DNA from: Nemertoderma westbladi
Lineage: Eukaryota > Xenacoelomorpha > Nemertodermatida > Nemertodermatidae
Direction of reading: 5' to 3'
NCBI GenBank assembly: GCA_032718475.1
Contig: JAUCBJ010006670.1
Span: forward strand, 20,257-84,256
Length of the DNA: 64,000 nucleotides
Shown in pieces: positions 13,201 to 28,200 of the stretch. Below the pieces are notes generated by a model. The model saw nothing but the letters and a program-made list of their open reading frames with translations, was not told where the DNA came from and did not search any database. The position numbers and the translations under genes were made by a program. Position 1 is the stretch's first letter. Each line of letters begins with the position of its first letter.

Positions 13201-16200
13201 TTCCATCTGCCCTTCACTAACTCTTACCCTTTACCTAGGCTTCCATCTGCCCTTCACTAACTCTTACCCTTTACCCATAGGCTTCCATCTGCCCTTCACT
13301 AACTCTTACCCTTTACCCCTGGCTTCCATCTGCTCTCCACTCACTCTTACCATTTATCACTAGGCTTCCATCTGCCCTTCACTAACTCTTACCATTTATC
13401 ACTAGTCTTCCATCTACCCTCCACTCACTCTTACCATTTATCACTAGGCTTCCATCTGCCCTTCACTAACTCTTACCATTTATCACTAGTCTTCCATCTA
13501 CCCTTTACCCCTATTCTTCCATCTGCCCTCCACTAACTCTTACCCTTTACCCCAGGCTTCCATCTGCCCTTCACTAAATATTACCCTTTACCACTAGGCT
13601 TCCATCTGCCCTTCATTAACTATTACCCTTTACCACTAGGCTTCCATCTTCCCTTCACTCTTACCCTTTACCACTAGGCTTCAATCTTCTCTCTTCTTCA
13701 CTAACTCTTTAACTCTTACCCTTTACCCATAGGCTTCCATCTGCCTTTCACTAACTCTTACCCTTTACCACTAGTCTTCCATCATTCCTTCAGCAACTCT
13801 TACCCTTTACCCCTAGGCTTCCATCTTCCCTCACTAACTCTAACTTTTTACCCTTTACCCATAGGCTTCTATCTGCCCTTCACTAACTCTTACCCTTTAC
13901 CCCAAGCATTAATCTGCCCTTCACTAACTCTTACCCTTTACCTAGGCTTCCATCTTCCCTTCACTAACTTTTTACCCTTTACTAGGCTTCCATCTGCCCT
14001 TCACTAACTATTACCCTTTACCTAGGCTTCCATCTGCCCTTCACTAACTTTTTACCCTTTACCTAGGCTTCCATCTGCCCTGCAATAACTCTTACCCTTT
14101 ACCTAGGCTTCCATCTGCCCTCCACTAACTCTTACCCTTTACCCATAGGCTTCCATCTGCCCTTCACTAACTATTACCCTTTACCACTAGGCTTCCATCT
14201 GCCATTCACTAACTATTACCCTTTACCCATCGGCTTCCATCTGCCCTTCACTAACTTTTACCCTTTACCCCAGGCATTCATCTGCCCTTCACTAACTCTT
14301 ACCCTTTACCTAGGCTTCCATCTTCCCTTCACTAACTTTTTACCCTTTACCTAGGCTTCCATCTGCCCTTCACTAACTATTACCCTTTACCCCAGGCATC
14401 CATCTGCCCTTCACTAACTCTTACCCTTTACCCCAGGCTTCCATCTGCCCTTCACTAACTATTACCCTTTACCACTAGGCTTCCATCTGCCCTTCACTAA
14501 CTATGACCCTTTACCCATAGGCTTCCATCTGCCCTTCACTAACTTTTACCCTTTACCTCAGGCATCCATCTACCCTTCACTAACTCTTACCCTTTCTTCT
14601 AGGCTTCCATCTGCCCTTCACTAACTATTACCCTTTACCACTAGGCTTCCATCTTCCCTTCACTAACTATTACCCTTTACCCATAGGCTTCCATCTGCCC
14701 TTCACTAACTATTACCCTTTACCACTAGGCTTCCATCTGCCCTTCACTAACTATGACCCTTTACCCATAGGCTTCCATCTGCCCTTCACTAACTTTTACC
14801 CTTTACCTCAGGCATCCATCTACCCTTCACTAACTCTTACCCTTTCTTCTAGGCTTCCATCTGCCCTTCACTAACTATTACCCTTTACCACTAGGCTTCC
14901 ATCTGCCCTTCACTAACTATTACCCTTTACCCATAGGCTTCAATCTGCCCTTCACTAACTTTTACCCTTTACCTCAGGCTTCCATCTGCCCTTCACTAAC
15001 TATTACCCTTTACCACTAGGCTTCCATCTGCCCTTCACTAACTATTACCCTTTACCCATAGGCTTCCATCTGCCCTTCACTAACTATTACCCTTTACCAC
15101 TAGGCTTCCATCTGCCCTTCACTAACTATTACCCTTTACCCATAGGCTTCCATCTGCCCTTCACTAACTTTTACCCTTTACCTCAGGCATCCATCTACCG
15201 TTCACTAACTCTTACCCTTTCTTCTAGGCTTCCATCTGCCCTTCACTAACTATTACCCTTTACCACTAGGCTTCCATCTGCCCTTCACTAACTATTACCC
15301 TTTACCCATAGGCTTCAATCTGCCCTTCACTAACTTTTACCCTTTACCTCAGGCATCCATCTGTCCTACACTAACTTTTACCCTTTACCCCAGGCATCCA
15401 TCTGCCCTTCACTAACTTTTACCCTTTACCTAGGCTTCCATCTTCCCTTCACTAACTTCTTACCGTTTACCTAGGCTTCCATCTGCCCTGCAATAACTCT
15501 TACCCTTTACCCCTATTCTTACATCTGCCCTTCACTAACTCTTACCCTTTACCCCTAGGCTTCCTTCTGCCCTTCACTAACTTTTTGTCCTTTACCTAGG
15601 CTTCCATCTGCCCTTCACTAACTTTTTACCCTTTACCTAGGCTTCCATCTGCCCTTCACTAACTCTTACCCTTTACCCCAGGCATCCATCTGCCCTTCAC
15701 TAACTCTTACCATTTACCACTATGCTTCCATCTGCCCTTCACTAACTATTACCCTTTGCCCATAGGCTTCCACCTGCCCTTCACTAACTCATACCCTTTG
15801 ATAGGCTTCCATCTGCCCTTCACTAACTTTTACCCTTTACCTAGGTTTCCATCTTCCCTTCACTAACTTTTTACCCTTTACCCCTAGGCTTCCATCTGCC
15901 CGTGCACGCAATGCACATCCAAGGACTGCACCAACTGCGAGGGGGGCCACGGAGTGAAACTCGTTATCGCGATCGTGGACAACCTGGACAGTCGGTTTTA
16001 CGATCAGAATGAATTCAACCGCACACCGGCGCAGGCCTACCTCCCGGCCTTGAAAAAACTGCAACGCTGCAACGAGATCGCCACCATATTCGTTGACATG
16101 GCTGTTAGATGGGACTTTACGGGTTTCGCAGGTGAGCGTTTCCCCTTACTCACCGAGGAAATTAACCACTACATCGGCACAAAAGTGGCCACTAAGAGTA

Positions 16201-19200
16201 ACATATACCAAGTTCTAAACCAAACTCTAGAGGCGATAAGTCCCGAGGTGGTCAGACTGTCTAGGAAGACTCAAAGAGCGGTGCTCGACACACTAGTGAT
16301 TGCTGGAATCGTTCTCGGTACTATCGTTCTAGCGGTCGTCCTTGTCTGCCTTATCTACTGCTGCTACCAGAGACTGACATATAAAGCGTGGCTGGACGCC
16401 GACCCTGAACGAGATACTACAAACACGGTTACTCAACCACCGACAGACTCTTTACAATCGTCCACGGTTAAATCCACCCTGTTGAACCACAGCCACAGTT
16501 ACCCACCCAGTTTCCTTTACGAGAACCGAGAGGATAGCAATTTCTTCCACATGGAAACAGTGCCAATGCGTGTTACTATGGAAACGGGTCCCGGTGGGGT
16601 TCCAGATAAATCCTCAGGGTGTCCGTCTGTGGAACCGACAGCACCATCGATGGAGAGTTACATAGGAGAGCGGGAGGACCCCCCACCGGCGTACCCCGGA
16701 CCCCCCTACTGCATACATGTTGCCTAGCAACGCGATCGCAATCCTTTGGAGTATTGCCTAGCAACGCAAACTCATCCCCATGGAGGGTTATTTGTAAACG
16801 TCATTAAATGTGGGCCGCACAAATGGAAATCGCCTAATTGTAAATAAAGGAATGTTTGTTTCCTAAATGAATTTTGAATAGTTTACTCTACTTAGTAAGT
16901 AGAATGGCATAATAGTCTTTCTAAAAAAATAATCTTTTGATTTTGAAGTTTTAAATCGGCAATTATTAGTAGGACATTGTGTGATTTACTAATTATTTAA
17001 TATTAATTTCATTTATTACTATATACTGTGTTCTTTTTGTATAACGTAGAATTTTGATAAAAATAATATTATTAATAAAATGTCAATTGATCATTTACCT
17101 ACTAACCACTATTATGAATTGCCTGTGTTGTTGGAATAGCTGTTAGATGTTTGTAACCAATAACAACTAAAGTTTCGGATTAGACCTCAAGCGATATCGT
17201 AATACCTAATACGGTCAATGGACGTAAGGCTAATATCCTAAGCCTTATAAGTCGGTGTTGGATGTATAATATTATTTCTAGTTTCAATCAAGTAGTTCCA
17301 GTACCTTGGGACATGGATAAAAAAGACGAAGTCAAGACGAGGTCATACCAGATCTACTTTTCTCACAACCAACACATGGAAAGCCTACCCGTGGACGACC
17401 CGGCTATAACATATATACTCTGCTCGATCTAGTAGCAGTTGGAGAATCGGGAAGCCTGGAAGGATCTCATTTCCACTGTCCGAGTTCGCTCGACCTAGTA
17501 GTAGTTGGAGAATCGGAAAGCCTGGAAGGATCTCATTTCCACTGCCCGAGCTCGCTCGACCTAGTAGTAGTTGGAGAATCGGAAAGCCTGGAAGGATCTC
17601 ATTTCCACTGTCCGAGCTCGCTCGACCTAGTAGTAGTTGGAGAATCGGGAAGCCTGGAAGGATCTCATTTCCACTGTCCGAGCTCGCTCGACCTAGTAGT
17701 AGTTGGAGAATCGGGAAGCCTGGAAGGATCTCATTTCCACTGTCCGATCTCGCTCGACCTAGTAGTAGTTGGAGAATCGGGAAGCCTGGAAGGATCTCAT
17801 TTCCACTGTCCGAGCTCGCTCGACCTAGTAGTAGTTGGAGAATCGGGAAGCCTGGAAGGATCTCATTTCCACTGTCCGAGTTCGCTCGACCTAGTAGTAG
17901 TTGGAGAATCGGGAAGCCTGGAAGGATCTCATTTCCACTGTCCGATCTCGCTCGACCTAGTAGTAGTTGGAGAATCGGGAAGCCTGGAAGGATCTCATTT
18001 CCACTGTCCGAGTTCGCTCGACCTAGTAGTAGTTGGAGAATCGGGAAGCCTGGAAGGATCTCATTTCCACTGTCCGAGCTCGCTCAACCTAGTAGTAGTT
18101 GGAGAATCGGGAAGCCTGGAAGGATCTCATTTCCACTGTCCGAGCTCGCTCAACCTAGTAGTAGTTGGAGAATCGGGAAGCCTGGAAGGATCTCATTTCC
18201 ACTGTCCGAGCTCGCTCGACCTAGTAGTAGTTGGAGAATCGGGAAGCCTGGAAGGATCTCATTTCCACTGTCCGAGCTCGCTCAACCTAGTAGTAGTTGG
18301 AGAATCGGGAAGCCTGGAAGGATCTCATTTCCACTGTCCGATCTCGCTCGACCTAGTAGTAGTTGGAGAATCGGGAAGCCTGGAAGGATCTCATTTCCAC
18401 TGTCCGATCTCGCTCGACCTAGTAGTAGTAGTTCAATAAAGGAATATGAAACCTTTGCGTATAAATCAATAGGTTGGAGCGGTCGAATTCATCCCGACAA
18501 CTCATTAAAATAAAATTCCGTTTCCTATTGTAACTCGATCTTAGGAAATCGCTGTAACTTTGCAGCAAGTCCGAGGCATCTAGAACTGTTTGTTATTGGC
18601 TGCTAGCATATATAATACATTTCTGTGTAATATGTGTATGACAGAGTTAGAACTACCTCCCACCTCGTATATATTCCCAATGTGTATGACAGAGTTAGAA
18701 CTACCTCCCACCCCGTATATATTCCCAATGTGTATGACAGAGTTAGAACTACCTCCCACCTCGTATATATTCCCAATGTGTATGACAGAGTTAGAACTAC
18801 CTCCCACCTCGTATATATTCCCAATGTGTATGACAGAGTTAGAACTACCTCCCACCTCGTATATATTCCCAATGTGTATGACAGAGTTAGAACTACCTCC
18901 CACCTCGTATATATTCCCAATGTGTATGACAGAGTTAGAACTACCTCCCACCTCGTATATATTCCCAATGTGTATGACAGAGTTAGAACTACCTCCCACC
19001 TCGTATATATTCCCAATGTGTATGACAGAGTTAGAACTACCTCCCACCTCGTATATATTCCCAATGTGTATGACAGAGTTAGAACTACCTCCCACCTCGT
19101 ATATATTCCCAATGTGTATGACAGAGTTAGAACTACCTCCCACCTCGAATATATTCCCAATGATAATGATTGCTATATGTATGTTGTAGTATAATGAGGA

Positions 19201-22200
19201 TGTGGGTGGATGCCTGTGCGCATACAACGAGCTGATTAAAATATGAGTTATAAACACCTATACGATATATGTGTGACCGTAGTATCATCCTGGCATGCCA
19301 CTCACTCGCGATTGGATGGGATCGGGATATAACAGGGGGGGGGGGTGGGGGGGGGGGATGTTAAAGGGATTGAGGATGTTGCAACTGGAATCGGGACGGA
19401 ACAGTGTTAGATGTAACAGCTGTGGGTGTGTAACAGGGGTGGGATGTCACAGGGGTGAGGGTGTAATAGGGGTGGGGGTGTAATAGGGGTGGGGATGTAA
19501 CAGGAGTGGGGTGTAACAGGGGTGGGGTGTAACAGGTGTGTTGAGTAATATGGGTGGGGTGTAAAATGGGTGGGGATGTAATAGGGATCGCGACAGAACA
19601 GTGTTAGATGTAACAGCTGTGGGGTGTAACAGCTGTGGGGTGTAACAGTTGGTGGGATGTAACAGGGGTGGGGGTGTAATAGGGGTGTGGGTGTAATAGG
19701 GGTGAGGGTGTAATATGGGTGGGGGTGTAATAGTGGTGGGGATGTAACAGGGGTGCGGTGTGACAGGGGTGGGGTATAACAGGGGTGGGGTGTAATAGGG
19801 GTGGGGTGTAATAGGGGTGGGGAGGTAATAGGGGTGGGGTGTAATAGGGGTGGGGATGTAACAGGGGTGAGGGTTAATGTGGGTGGGGGTGTAATAGGGG
19901 TGGGTGATGTAACTAGGGATCGGGACGGAACAGGGGTGGGGTGTACAGGGGTGGGGTGTAACAGCGGTGGGGTGTAACAGGTGGTGGGGTGTAACAGGGG
20001 TGGGGGTGTAATAGGGGTGGGGATGTAACAGGGGTGAGGGTGTAATAGGGGTGGGGGTGTAACAGGGGTGGGATGTAACCGCTGTGGGGGTGTAACTGGG
20101 GTGTGGTGTAACAGGGATTGGGGTTAAATTTATGGATGGGCCAATATGAAGGATTTAGCCAATTATTATTTGAGGAACTTTATTCTTATAATTACACCAA
20201 AGCGAATGAAGTAGAGTATGTGTGTGTGTGTGTGTATATTCCCAGGTACTCTTACCATGTATATAATTAATGCCATGTGCTGAAGGTTTTCTGCTACTCA
20301 ATCCAAGTAGCTACAGTATAGTATACTAATGCTCCAAGGCCTGTCTGAATCCAACTAATTAATGCATTATACACGAAGTGACACTTTACCTGTCCTCACT
20401 CATACAGCGATAGAGGTAGTAGCGATACAGCGGTACTAATGCTGCACAGTAGAGTTAGGTAGGTAGCGCTATATGATACCGACTAAGGTTTAATCCTTTT
20501 ACTGCCATTCCTTGAGCTTCCCATTCCACACCCGCTACATACATTATAAAGTTACATCAAACCTCTTGTAATTCTTAGTAATTCAATTACAGGAAAACCC
20601 ACCTATAATAAATAGGTTGGTTTAAATATATTTGGTTCACATAGTAAAAAATAAAAATCAATAGAAAACGAATGTCATGTAGTTTTGAAACACATTGTGT
20701 TATTCTTTAAAATTAGAATTCTGTCGGGTTCCTAAAACGAAGTACAAAGGTAATAACTTCCCCTTACATCACACGTTATATAATTAACATCGCTGCAATG
20801 GGTAAATTAAACACATTTTCTTAATGTGATAAATAGTTATAATAAATATTTTATAATAAATAGTTAATAGGGAGTCGGCAGTGGGAAGCCTTTAGTTGGA
20901 TTTTAATAGCCGTTCTCTGTGCTGAAACTATAGTATGTAAAATATATAAAATATGATTACAGTTTTCTAAGAATAACAAATGTTGGTAAGGCAATCAATG
21001 TATGGATGTTATTGTAGGTGATCTACTCAACATTTCTTTGTTTCCTTGCAGTTTTTTTTCTGTGGATTAATTCTGAACAAACAGGCATTTACTAACGATG
21101 TCACACAACGGCGGACGTGATGGGCGTTATGAAACCCCGGGCGTTGTGCTATGTTAATTAAGGCTAACAAAATGTGTGTTATTGTGGACTTTCCGAAAAA
21201 CAATGAGTTTGCTTGGATGTTACATAGAAATACGGCATATTTATTTATTTTTGACTTACTTAAAGGACTTTTGCCAGACAGAATAATGAGTTGTGGTTGT
21301 TTGAAATATATGGTACTAACACAAGGATCTGAATGCGACGATCACGACAATACAAATTATGTAGCTATAATAATAATATACAGAATCTACAAAGTAGATT
21401 GTTGGGAAAAACATAATTTATCTTATATATATATATTATATTGTACTATAACGAGACGGGGGGGGGGGGGGGGGGGGGGTGGTGGTGGGGCTTGAAGACT
21501 TCGTCACACGTCCCACAATTGTTATACCAGTCGCGCAATGGCGGTATCCTCTATATTTCAGTAGAAAGTAAAGACCTACCGACGGCGGAAGAGAAAGTTA
21601 AGGAAAGATATATACTGTGATTAAAATTTAAATTAAATAAACACAAAATATAAGCTAAGTTCAGGCAGAAACTAGCGTGTTTAATATATACTCATACAAC
21701 ATTGTCATTGGGAATATCCATCATCATTACTTAGCGAAAAGTTTAAAGGATGAGTTGGGATCGAACCGTGAACTTCTATTCTAAAGTGCATCACCGTTAC
21801 CACTCGACTATAAATTCCAACGGAGATACCATCTTAATCCAGGCCATAGATCTTTGCCTTGTGCCATGAAATCTGCTGAGACTGAAGACCAAAATATCTA
21901 GGCCAACGCAACTATTTTCTTGGCAGCAGTATACACCTCGCATTAAAATGTTGACAGTATTATAGCAGGACTCTATTAGTTATTGCTTTATGTACTTACG
22001 TGCAGGTAATGGGAACTATTAAAGTTGGATCTTTCGTTCCGTATAACCGCACACAAAGGTTCTCCGTACACTTCCCAACCACGTAGGAACTCACTATCAC
22101 TGGGACCTCGGCAACAGATTGAGATTCTAGAACACCCCGCGGTTGCGAACAATAGAACTTTACTGTGGTCAACTCATTCACTGTTTGAGGAATCACTTCA

Positions 22201-25200
22201 TACCTAAAACATTAATAGTCATTAATATATATAAATTAAATAAAATAATAATTCCATATAAATCTAGGAAAATTTGCAATATTAATAAGGAGAAATAACG
22301 AAATAAAATGTTAACGAATTATTGACAATATCAAGATCACCATAACAATGAAATATGATTCGAAAAAATCGCATGAAAATTTCACACTGACTTCCACAAT
22401 CAACGCGACTCATCCATTAATCACTCTTTTGCACTTTAAATACCAATATGTTTCGTTGATTTTATTTATAAATTAACTAATTTTGTTTGTCGCAACGAAC
22501 ATAACGTGGCTATCGGGCCTCCCAATGGGGTTATTGGAACTCCGACAACATAATGATAAAACAGCTTCATATCGGAGTAATAGCCCATTTAAATAACAGC
22601 ACAATTACAATATCAAAAGAGAAATCAAACCGTTTGCATTTCTCCTATCAGCTTTTAAGTTGTATTTGAAAACGTTCCCTTAATTAATCAATTCATTCCA
22701 AAACATATGCTTCCTTGTAATAGATAATCTTGCCGATCATCCACCCATATTAAATAAGCCGTGTAATGTTCTCAAATTATTACTTAGTATTTGTTATTGG
22801 GCATATTTAATAACCAGTTAAAACATATAAAGTTAATAAACCTCTCTTAAGTTGATTAATTGCAGTTAATGTCCACATCATTATACAGTGTAAGTTCACA
22901 CCTCGAATACATTTTCATATAAATCGTACACTCCCTTTTCCCTGTAACCACATGTCATCATATTATTTTAGAAGTAAACAACAGTTATTGGGACAATTTT
23001 CTCCTGGAGAGGAATGAATTTTGAATGCGCCTATGATTTCCACTACTCAAGCCATGCGATCGCACGAAATATTACAACTTCGCATTAATTACTGGACGCA
23101 CGCAATCGTTTGAATTCATGCTTCATTACGTCGTGTGAACCAAGCCTAAGGTGTAGCGTTAAACATATGGCCTGCTATTAATTATATCACAGTTTTGTGC
23201 TACCATGATTATTACATATCCTAAACAGAAACATTCTACACCAATTTATTAAACTTAGGGCCTAGTTTACATTAACTCAAATAACAGCTGATTACTCTCA
23301 AAAATAAAACTGTAACCTGTTCTATTGACTTTCGTTCATTGTTTTGGTTAGCATAACGTGTCACTGTAACCTGCTCCTTTCCCTTCACTGATAATTAACA
23401 GTACTCACTAGCTCCGCGTACAATTGCACCTTATGTATTTAGTACTATATAACAGTACACACTTAGCTAGTTAAGTACACTGTACCTTGTATTTAGTACT
23501 ATAACAATACACACACTTAGCTAGTTAAGTACACTGTACCTTGTATTTAGTACTATAACAATACACACACTTAGCTAGTTAAGTACACTGTACCTTGTAT
23601 TTAGTACTATAACAATACACACACTTAGCTAGTTAAGTACACTGTACCTTGTATTTAGTACTATAACAATACACACACTTAGCTAGTTAAGTACACTGTA
23701 CCTTGTATTTAGTACTATAACAATACACACACTTAGCTAGTTAAGTACACTGTACCTTGTATTTAGTACTATAACAATACACACACTTAGCTAGTTAAGT
23801 ACACTGTACCTTGTATTTAGTACTATAACAATACACACACTTAGCTAGTTAAGTACACTGTACCTTGTATTAAGATCTGTGTCGTTTGCGAGTTTCAAGC
23901 TAAGCTCATAAGGATGTCTGAGGAAGCACCTACCGAAATCCATGGTTGGTTGCACAGAGTAAACCGAAGGTATTACTGATCTATAAATATAAAATATAGT
24001 AATTCTGCAAAATATAAAATACTTGAGATGTAATTCAGGTACAGAACTTCGAACAGCACTTTAACATGGAATATTATGGAGTGAACACAAATTAAACCAA
24101 GAACTTATAGAACATAGTATTTATTCTTATTTATTTTTATAGAATAAATACTATGTTCTTGACTAAAATAAAAACATTAGTCGCTCCGAGCGGCAAAGTA
24201 AGCAAAATGTAATAATGCAATTTTATAATAACCTTACATAAAATCGTATTTTAAATAACAGTAATGACAGATTTACGAATTCGCCATGTACAGATTTCAG
24301 TCCTGAATAATAATAATAAAAAAAGAAGAAAAATAATAAAGCTTAGTGCAACAAAACGCAGAAGTTTTATTACATGATTTTCATAACTTCAATTTGGAGT
24401 GCCGGTAAATGAAAAATTCCCATTAAAGAAAGATTCCGATAAATGAAAAACGAAATTAAAAAATAATAAGAAATATTAAAAAATATTCTGACCGACAGAC
24501 CGTCGAATAAGGCGATAGACATACACACAGTCTCACCCGCCCCACTCACTTATTGATCAAAGCTTTAAACTTAATTGTTCGTTCATTACAAAAATATTAA
24601 ATTACGCTACCTAGCGGTAATAGGAAGAACGAGAATTTCTGGGCCGACATTCTCCACATCGACCACTAGAGGGACATCGTATTTCTTCAGAGTGTTCGAT
24701 AGCAAAGTAATTCGAATATCGAGTTCTCCCATTGGCGGAATTGTTGCGGATTGCGGTTCTATGAGAAACTCGCGGGGGTTTTGAGGGCGGCAGTCGGGTC
24801 CTGTGTATATAAATAATGTGTTATATTCGGTATCTAAACTTTCAATAAAAACGTGATAAAAAGTAGGTTTATAAAAAATAGTGTAAATTGAATAATTAAA
24901 GAAAAAGGAAATAAAAAGAAAAAGGAAGTGAAGTACGTAAGAAAAAGGAAAAACATCGATATTTATTAAAATAAACAATGGTTTATACCAGAAATCTGAT
25001 AAAGCACATATTTATAAAAGTGAAATAAACATGACAGATTAACTAACCAGTCAGTATGGAAGATTCTGGTTCTAATATTCCACTCAAAGGCTCATCAGTA
25101 CCGTCACCAGGTACGCGCAAACTGAAAGTAATATCGACAAGGGCGAGACTCTTAAGTTGAACGACTCGAGTCGAAGGAAACCCGTATGAGACGGAACCAA

Positions 25201-28200
25201 ACTTCAAACGTTGGACGTCAAAGTGGAAGGTGGGGCCAACAACCGTTCCTATAGGGGAATCATAGTATTCGACTAATCAATCAGATATTTATGATGTTAA
25301 ATAGTAAACTAGGTAAATCAGTATATATGATGTTATTTTACACATTTAATACTGTTACTATTTTATATGTGGGGCTTCTGATGAAACATTACAACTTGGC
25401 TACGAATGCAACAGATGCGATTATGCTGCAGTATTGTCGCAATAGAAGTATACCTACTACTTGTTAGGAGTAATAACAGGTCGTGGTATTACCTGTCTTG
25501 CTGCACATAAAAATAAGGTCAACCTATCCAAAACGCCGCGTTAGCGCAGGTTCATGCATGCAGGTTCTGCTAAACTGAATGTAGACACACATAGCTGAAT
25601 ATGACCCCTAGCAGCAGGTGGGGTGGTCGAATGGAATTATGTATATTAATTGGCAAAAATAACCAAGACAACGGAAAAGCAATTAATAACTTAAGGTTCA
25701 GTTTCTTTGTAAAGAAGTCTCCCAGAGATGTAAACTCGTCGCTTCTGCAGACACTACTGGTTCTTCGCTACTGAATTTACAGCTGTTATTGGATATGTTA
25801 ATACAGAGTGTAACTTAATGTTAAAATTTTGGAGTAAATTAAGTTTCTTCTTTCGATAAAAATAACAGGTTTTATAAAATAACACATAAATATGTGTTTA
25901 TATGTATTATATGTATTTATAAAATAAAATAACACATTTTGATATAGGAATTGACTGAACAAACGTAATACTTATACAATATATATTTTTGACCAAATCT
26001 AAAAGCATAAAACCGCTTGCAATGCATGTAATCAGTATTTATTCTTACATATACTCAGTGCTGTTTTGGCCTAGTGGTAAACTTGATCTATCAGTAATTA
26101 TAGATCGCGAGTTCGAGCCCCTGGAAAGTAAAGCATATTTTCGCTAAGTTGTGATGAACTTGTCACGTCAGGATGAATTTATTTATGATTAGTTGTACAG
26201 AATCGCTCTGAACTTAGCTTTTGTTCGGATCGGATTACCGCAATTTTATGGAGCTGCGTTACCGTCAAAATAAGAAGCTAGAGAATAAAACAATTTGAAG
26301 CAGAACAGAGAAATGTAAATCAGAAAATGTAAGTCAGAAGAGATAAATATGGTATATAAGAGATACAACATCACCATACCACAATAACAGTAAAAGTCAG
26401 TAAAAAAATTTGTTTATTTTTTCAATTTTTATCACAAACATGTGGCTTAAGTCAATATAAAACCATGCTTGGAAGAAGCCTAAATATGTCTACTACACAT
26501 TTGAAATTTGTTGTAAAATCTGACACCTTTTCAATAATGCCCAACATAACGCTATCATACCTCAAAACAAAAATAACGCTATAATATAACGATATTATCC
26601 TACAATAACGCTATCATACTATAATAACGCTATTCCATAACACTATCATATTAAAACAAACTACAATAACAATAAAAGATAATAATGATGTCATACTACA
26701 ATAACGCTATAGTATAACGACCGCTATCACATTATAGTGACGCTATACTATAACGCTACAATACAATAACGCTATAGTACAACACTATAATGACGCTTTA
26801 AAATAATAATATAATACTATACTAACGGTATAATATCACGCTATTACTACAATAATAACGCTATGGTATAACGCTATAAATCTACAATAACGCTATAATA
26901 TAACGCTATCGCACTATAATACAACACTTTCAGATGTTACAGATAACATAACTCTAGTAAACTACAACAAGGCTATAATAACAATATATAATGTTTTCAT
27001 ACAATAACATACGGCTATCATACTACAATAAATCTATAATTATGCTATCGTACTATAACATAACGATTTTCAACTATTACATAACGCTATCACACTATAA
27101 TTGTGCTGTAATATAACGCTTTCATACCTGTAATCGATATTGTGATCGGCTTTAAAGCTCCATCTATTAGTAGGTTGAAGGTCTCAGTAAATGAACCCAG
27201 TGTGTGGCAGTTAACTGTAATCTCTATAGCCTGAAAGGAATGATGGTAGGTGGGTGAGCTCGTGTATTATAATATAAACACGTTGTGGGGATTTCGCGCA
27301 GCACGAGAGCCGATATAAGAAAAGTGTTACATATACGAAAAATGTCTTTCCCCAAATATCAATGTGTGATGCCTTCAGTTTGCGTGAACGTGGTTCTAAA
27401 AACAGAAGTCCATTTAAGTTTGGTCTTGCACGGTTTTAACTGTCATTTGCTACTAATTTGGGCTGATTAAGTTCAGTATGACATTTTTAGTTTTACAATA
27501 CTCCCCTCCTTCATTAGCCTCGTTGCGCTCGTCCTGTTTTGTCACAATTTTTTTTTTCAAAATAGTTTTTACGTAGACTGACGACCTTTATAACTATGTA
27601 AAGATGCTGAAAATCTAAAAATATCCGTTTTATGGCGCATATGGATACTCTTATGCACTTCAAAACTCATTACGTTCATCATGTACAACCTGGTCACCAA
27701 ATATATACCTAACAACATTCCATTATCAGTATTGGACAAAATGACATAGCGTCCAATATTACTAAACCATGTGGTTTACGTGTATTTTCAAAACAATACT
27801 CGATATTCGGAGTCAACACAGACTCGTCTTCATTACAACCATCGTTGCACTCGTCCTGTACATCTGGTCACCAAAATAAAAGGCTCTCTAAAACATTCCA
27901 CCACCGGTACTGATTAAAATGACATATCGTCCAATATGTCAAACAAGGTTGTGTACTAGTATAGTCAACACAACACTCGTCTCCTTCATTAGCCTCGTTG
28001 TGCTTGTCCTGAAGGCCCCACGCAAATTCTACTTGGAAAATTTCTAAACTTTTGCCAAATAACATGTGTACCAAGTTTCGTTAGATTTTATCTATAGGAT
28101 TAGCTGAGTTATACGTTTAAAAACCCGGATATACAGATCTACAGACACGCCGATTGAGACAGTGATACCCGTCTGCTCAGCTCGCTTACTTTCGTGAATC

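Larger units (their letters stand above)
22204..24610. other. HYDIN intron 11; expected exon not found
   Basis: The vertebrate protein has about 39 residues (CVVPALHL ... FGHCFLKYPY ...) between exons 11 and 12. I read this interval on the minus strand and found no matching open segment with splice sites. It holds the 54-bp array, a hairpin and one dispersed repeat copy. Confidence 0.5.

Noticed and set aside
18580-19257. Open frames of about 200 codons over the 48-bp array
   Set aside because: Same reason: the repeat is open in four frames at once, which a real coding sequence is not expected to be.
23431-23872. CRISPR-like regular spacing
   Set aside because: The 54-bp units are continuous with no unique spacers, there are no cas genes, and the context is an animal intron.
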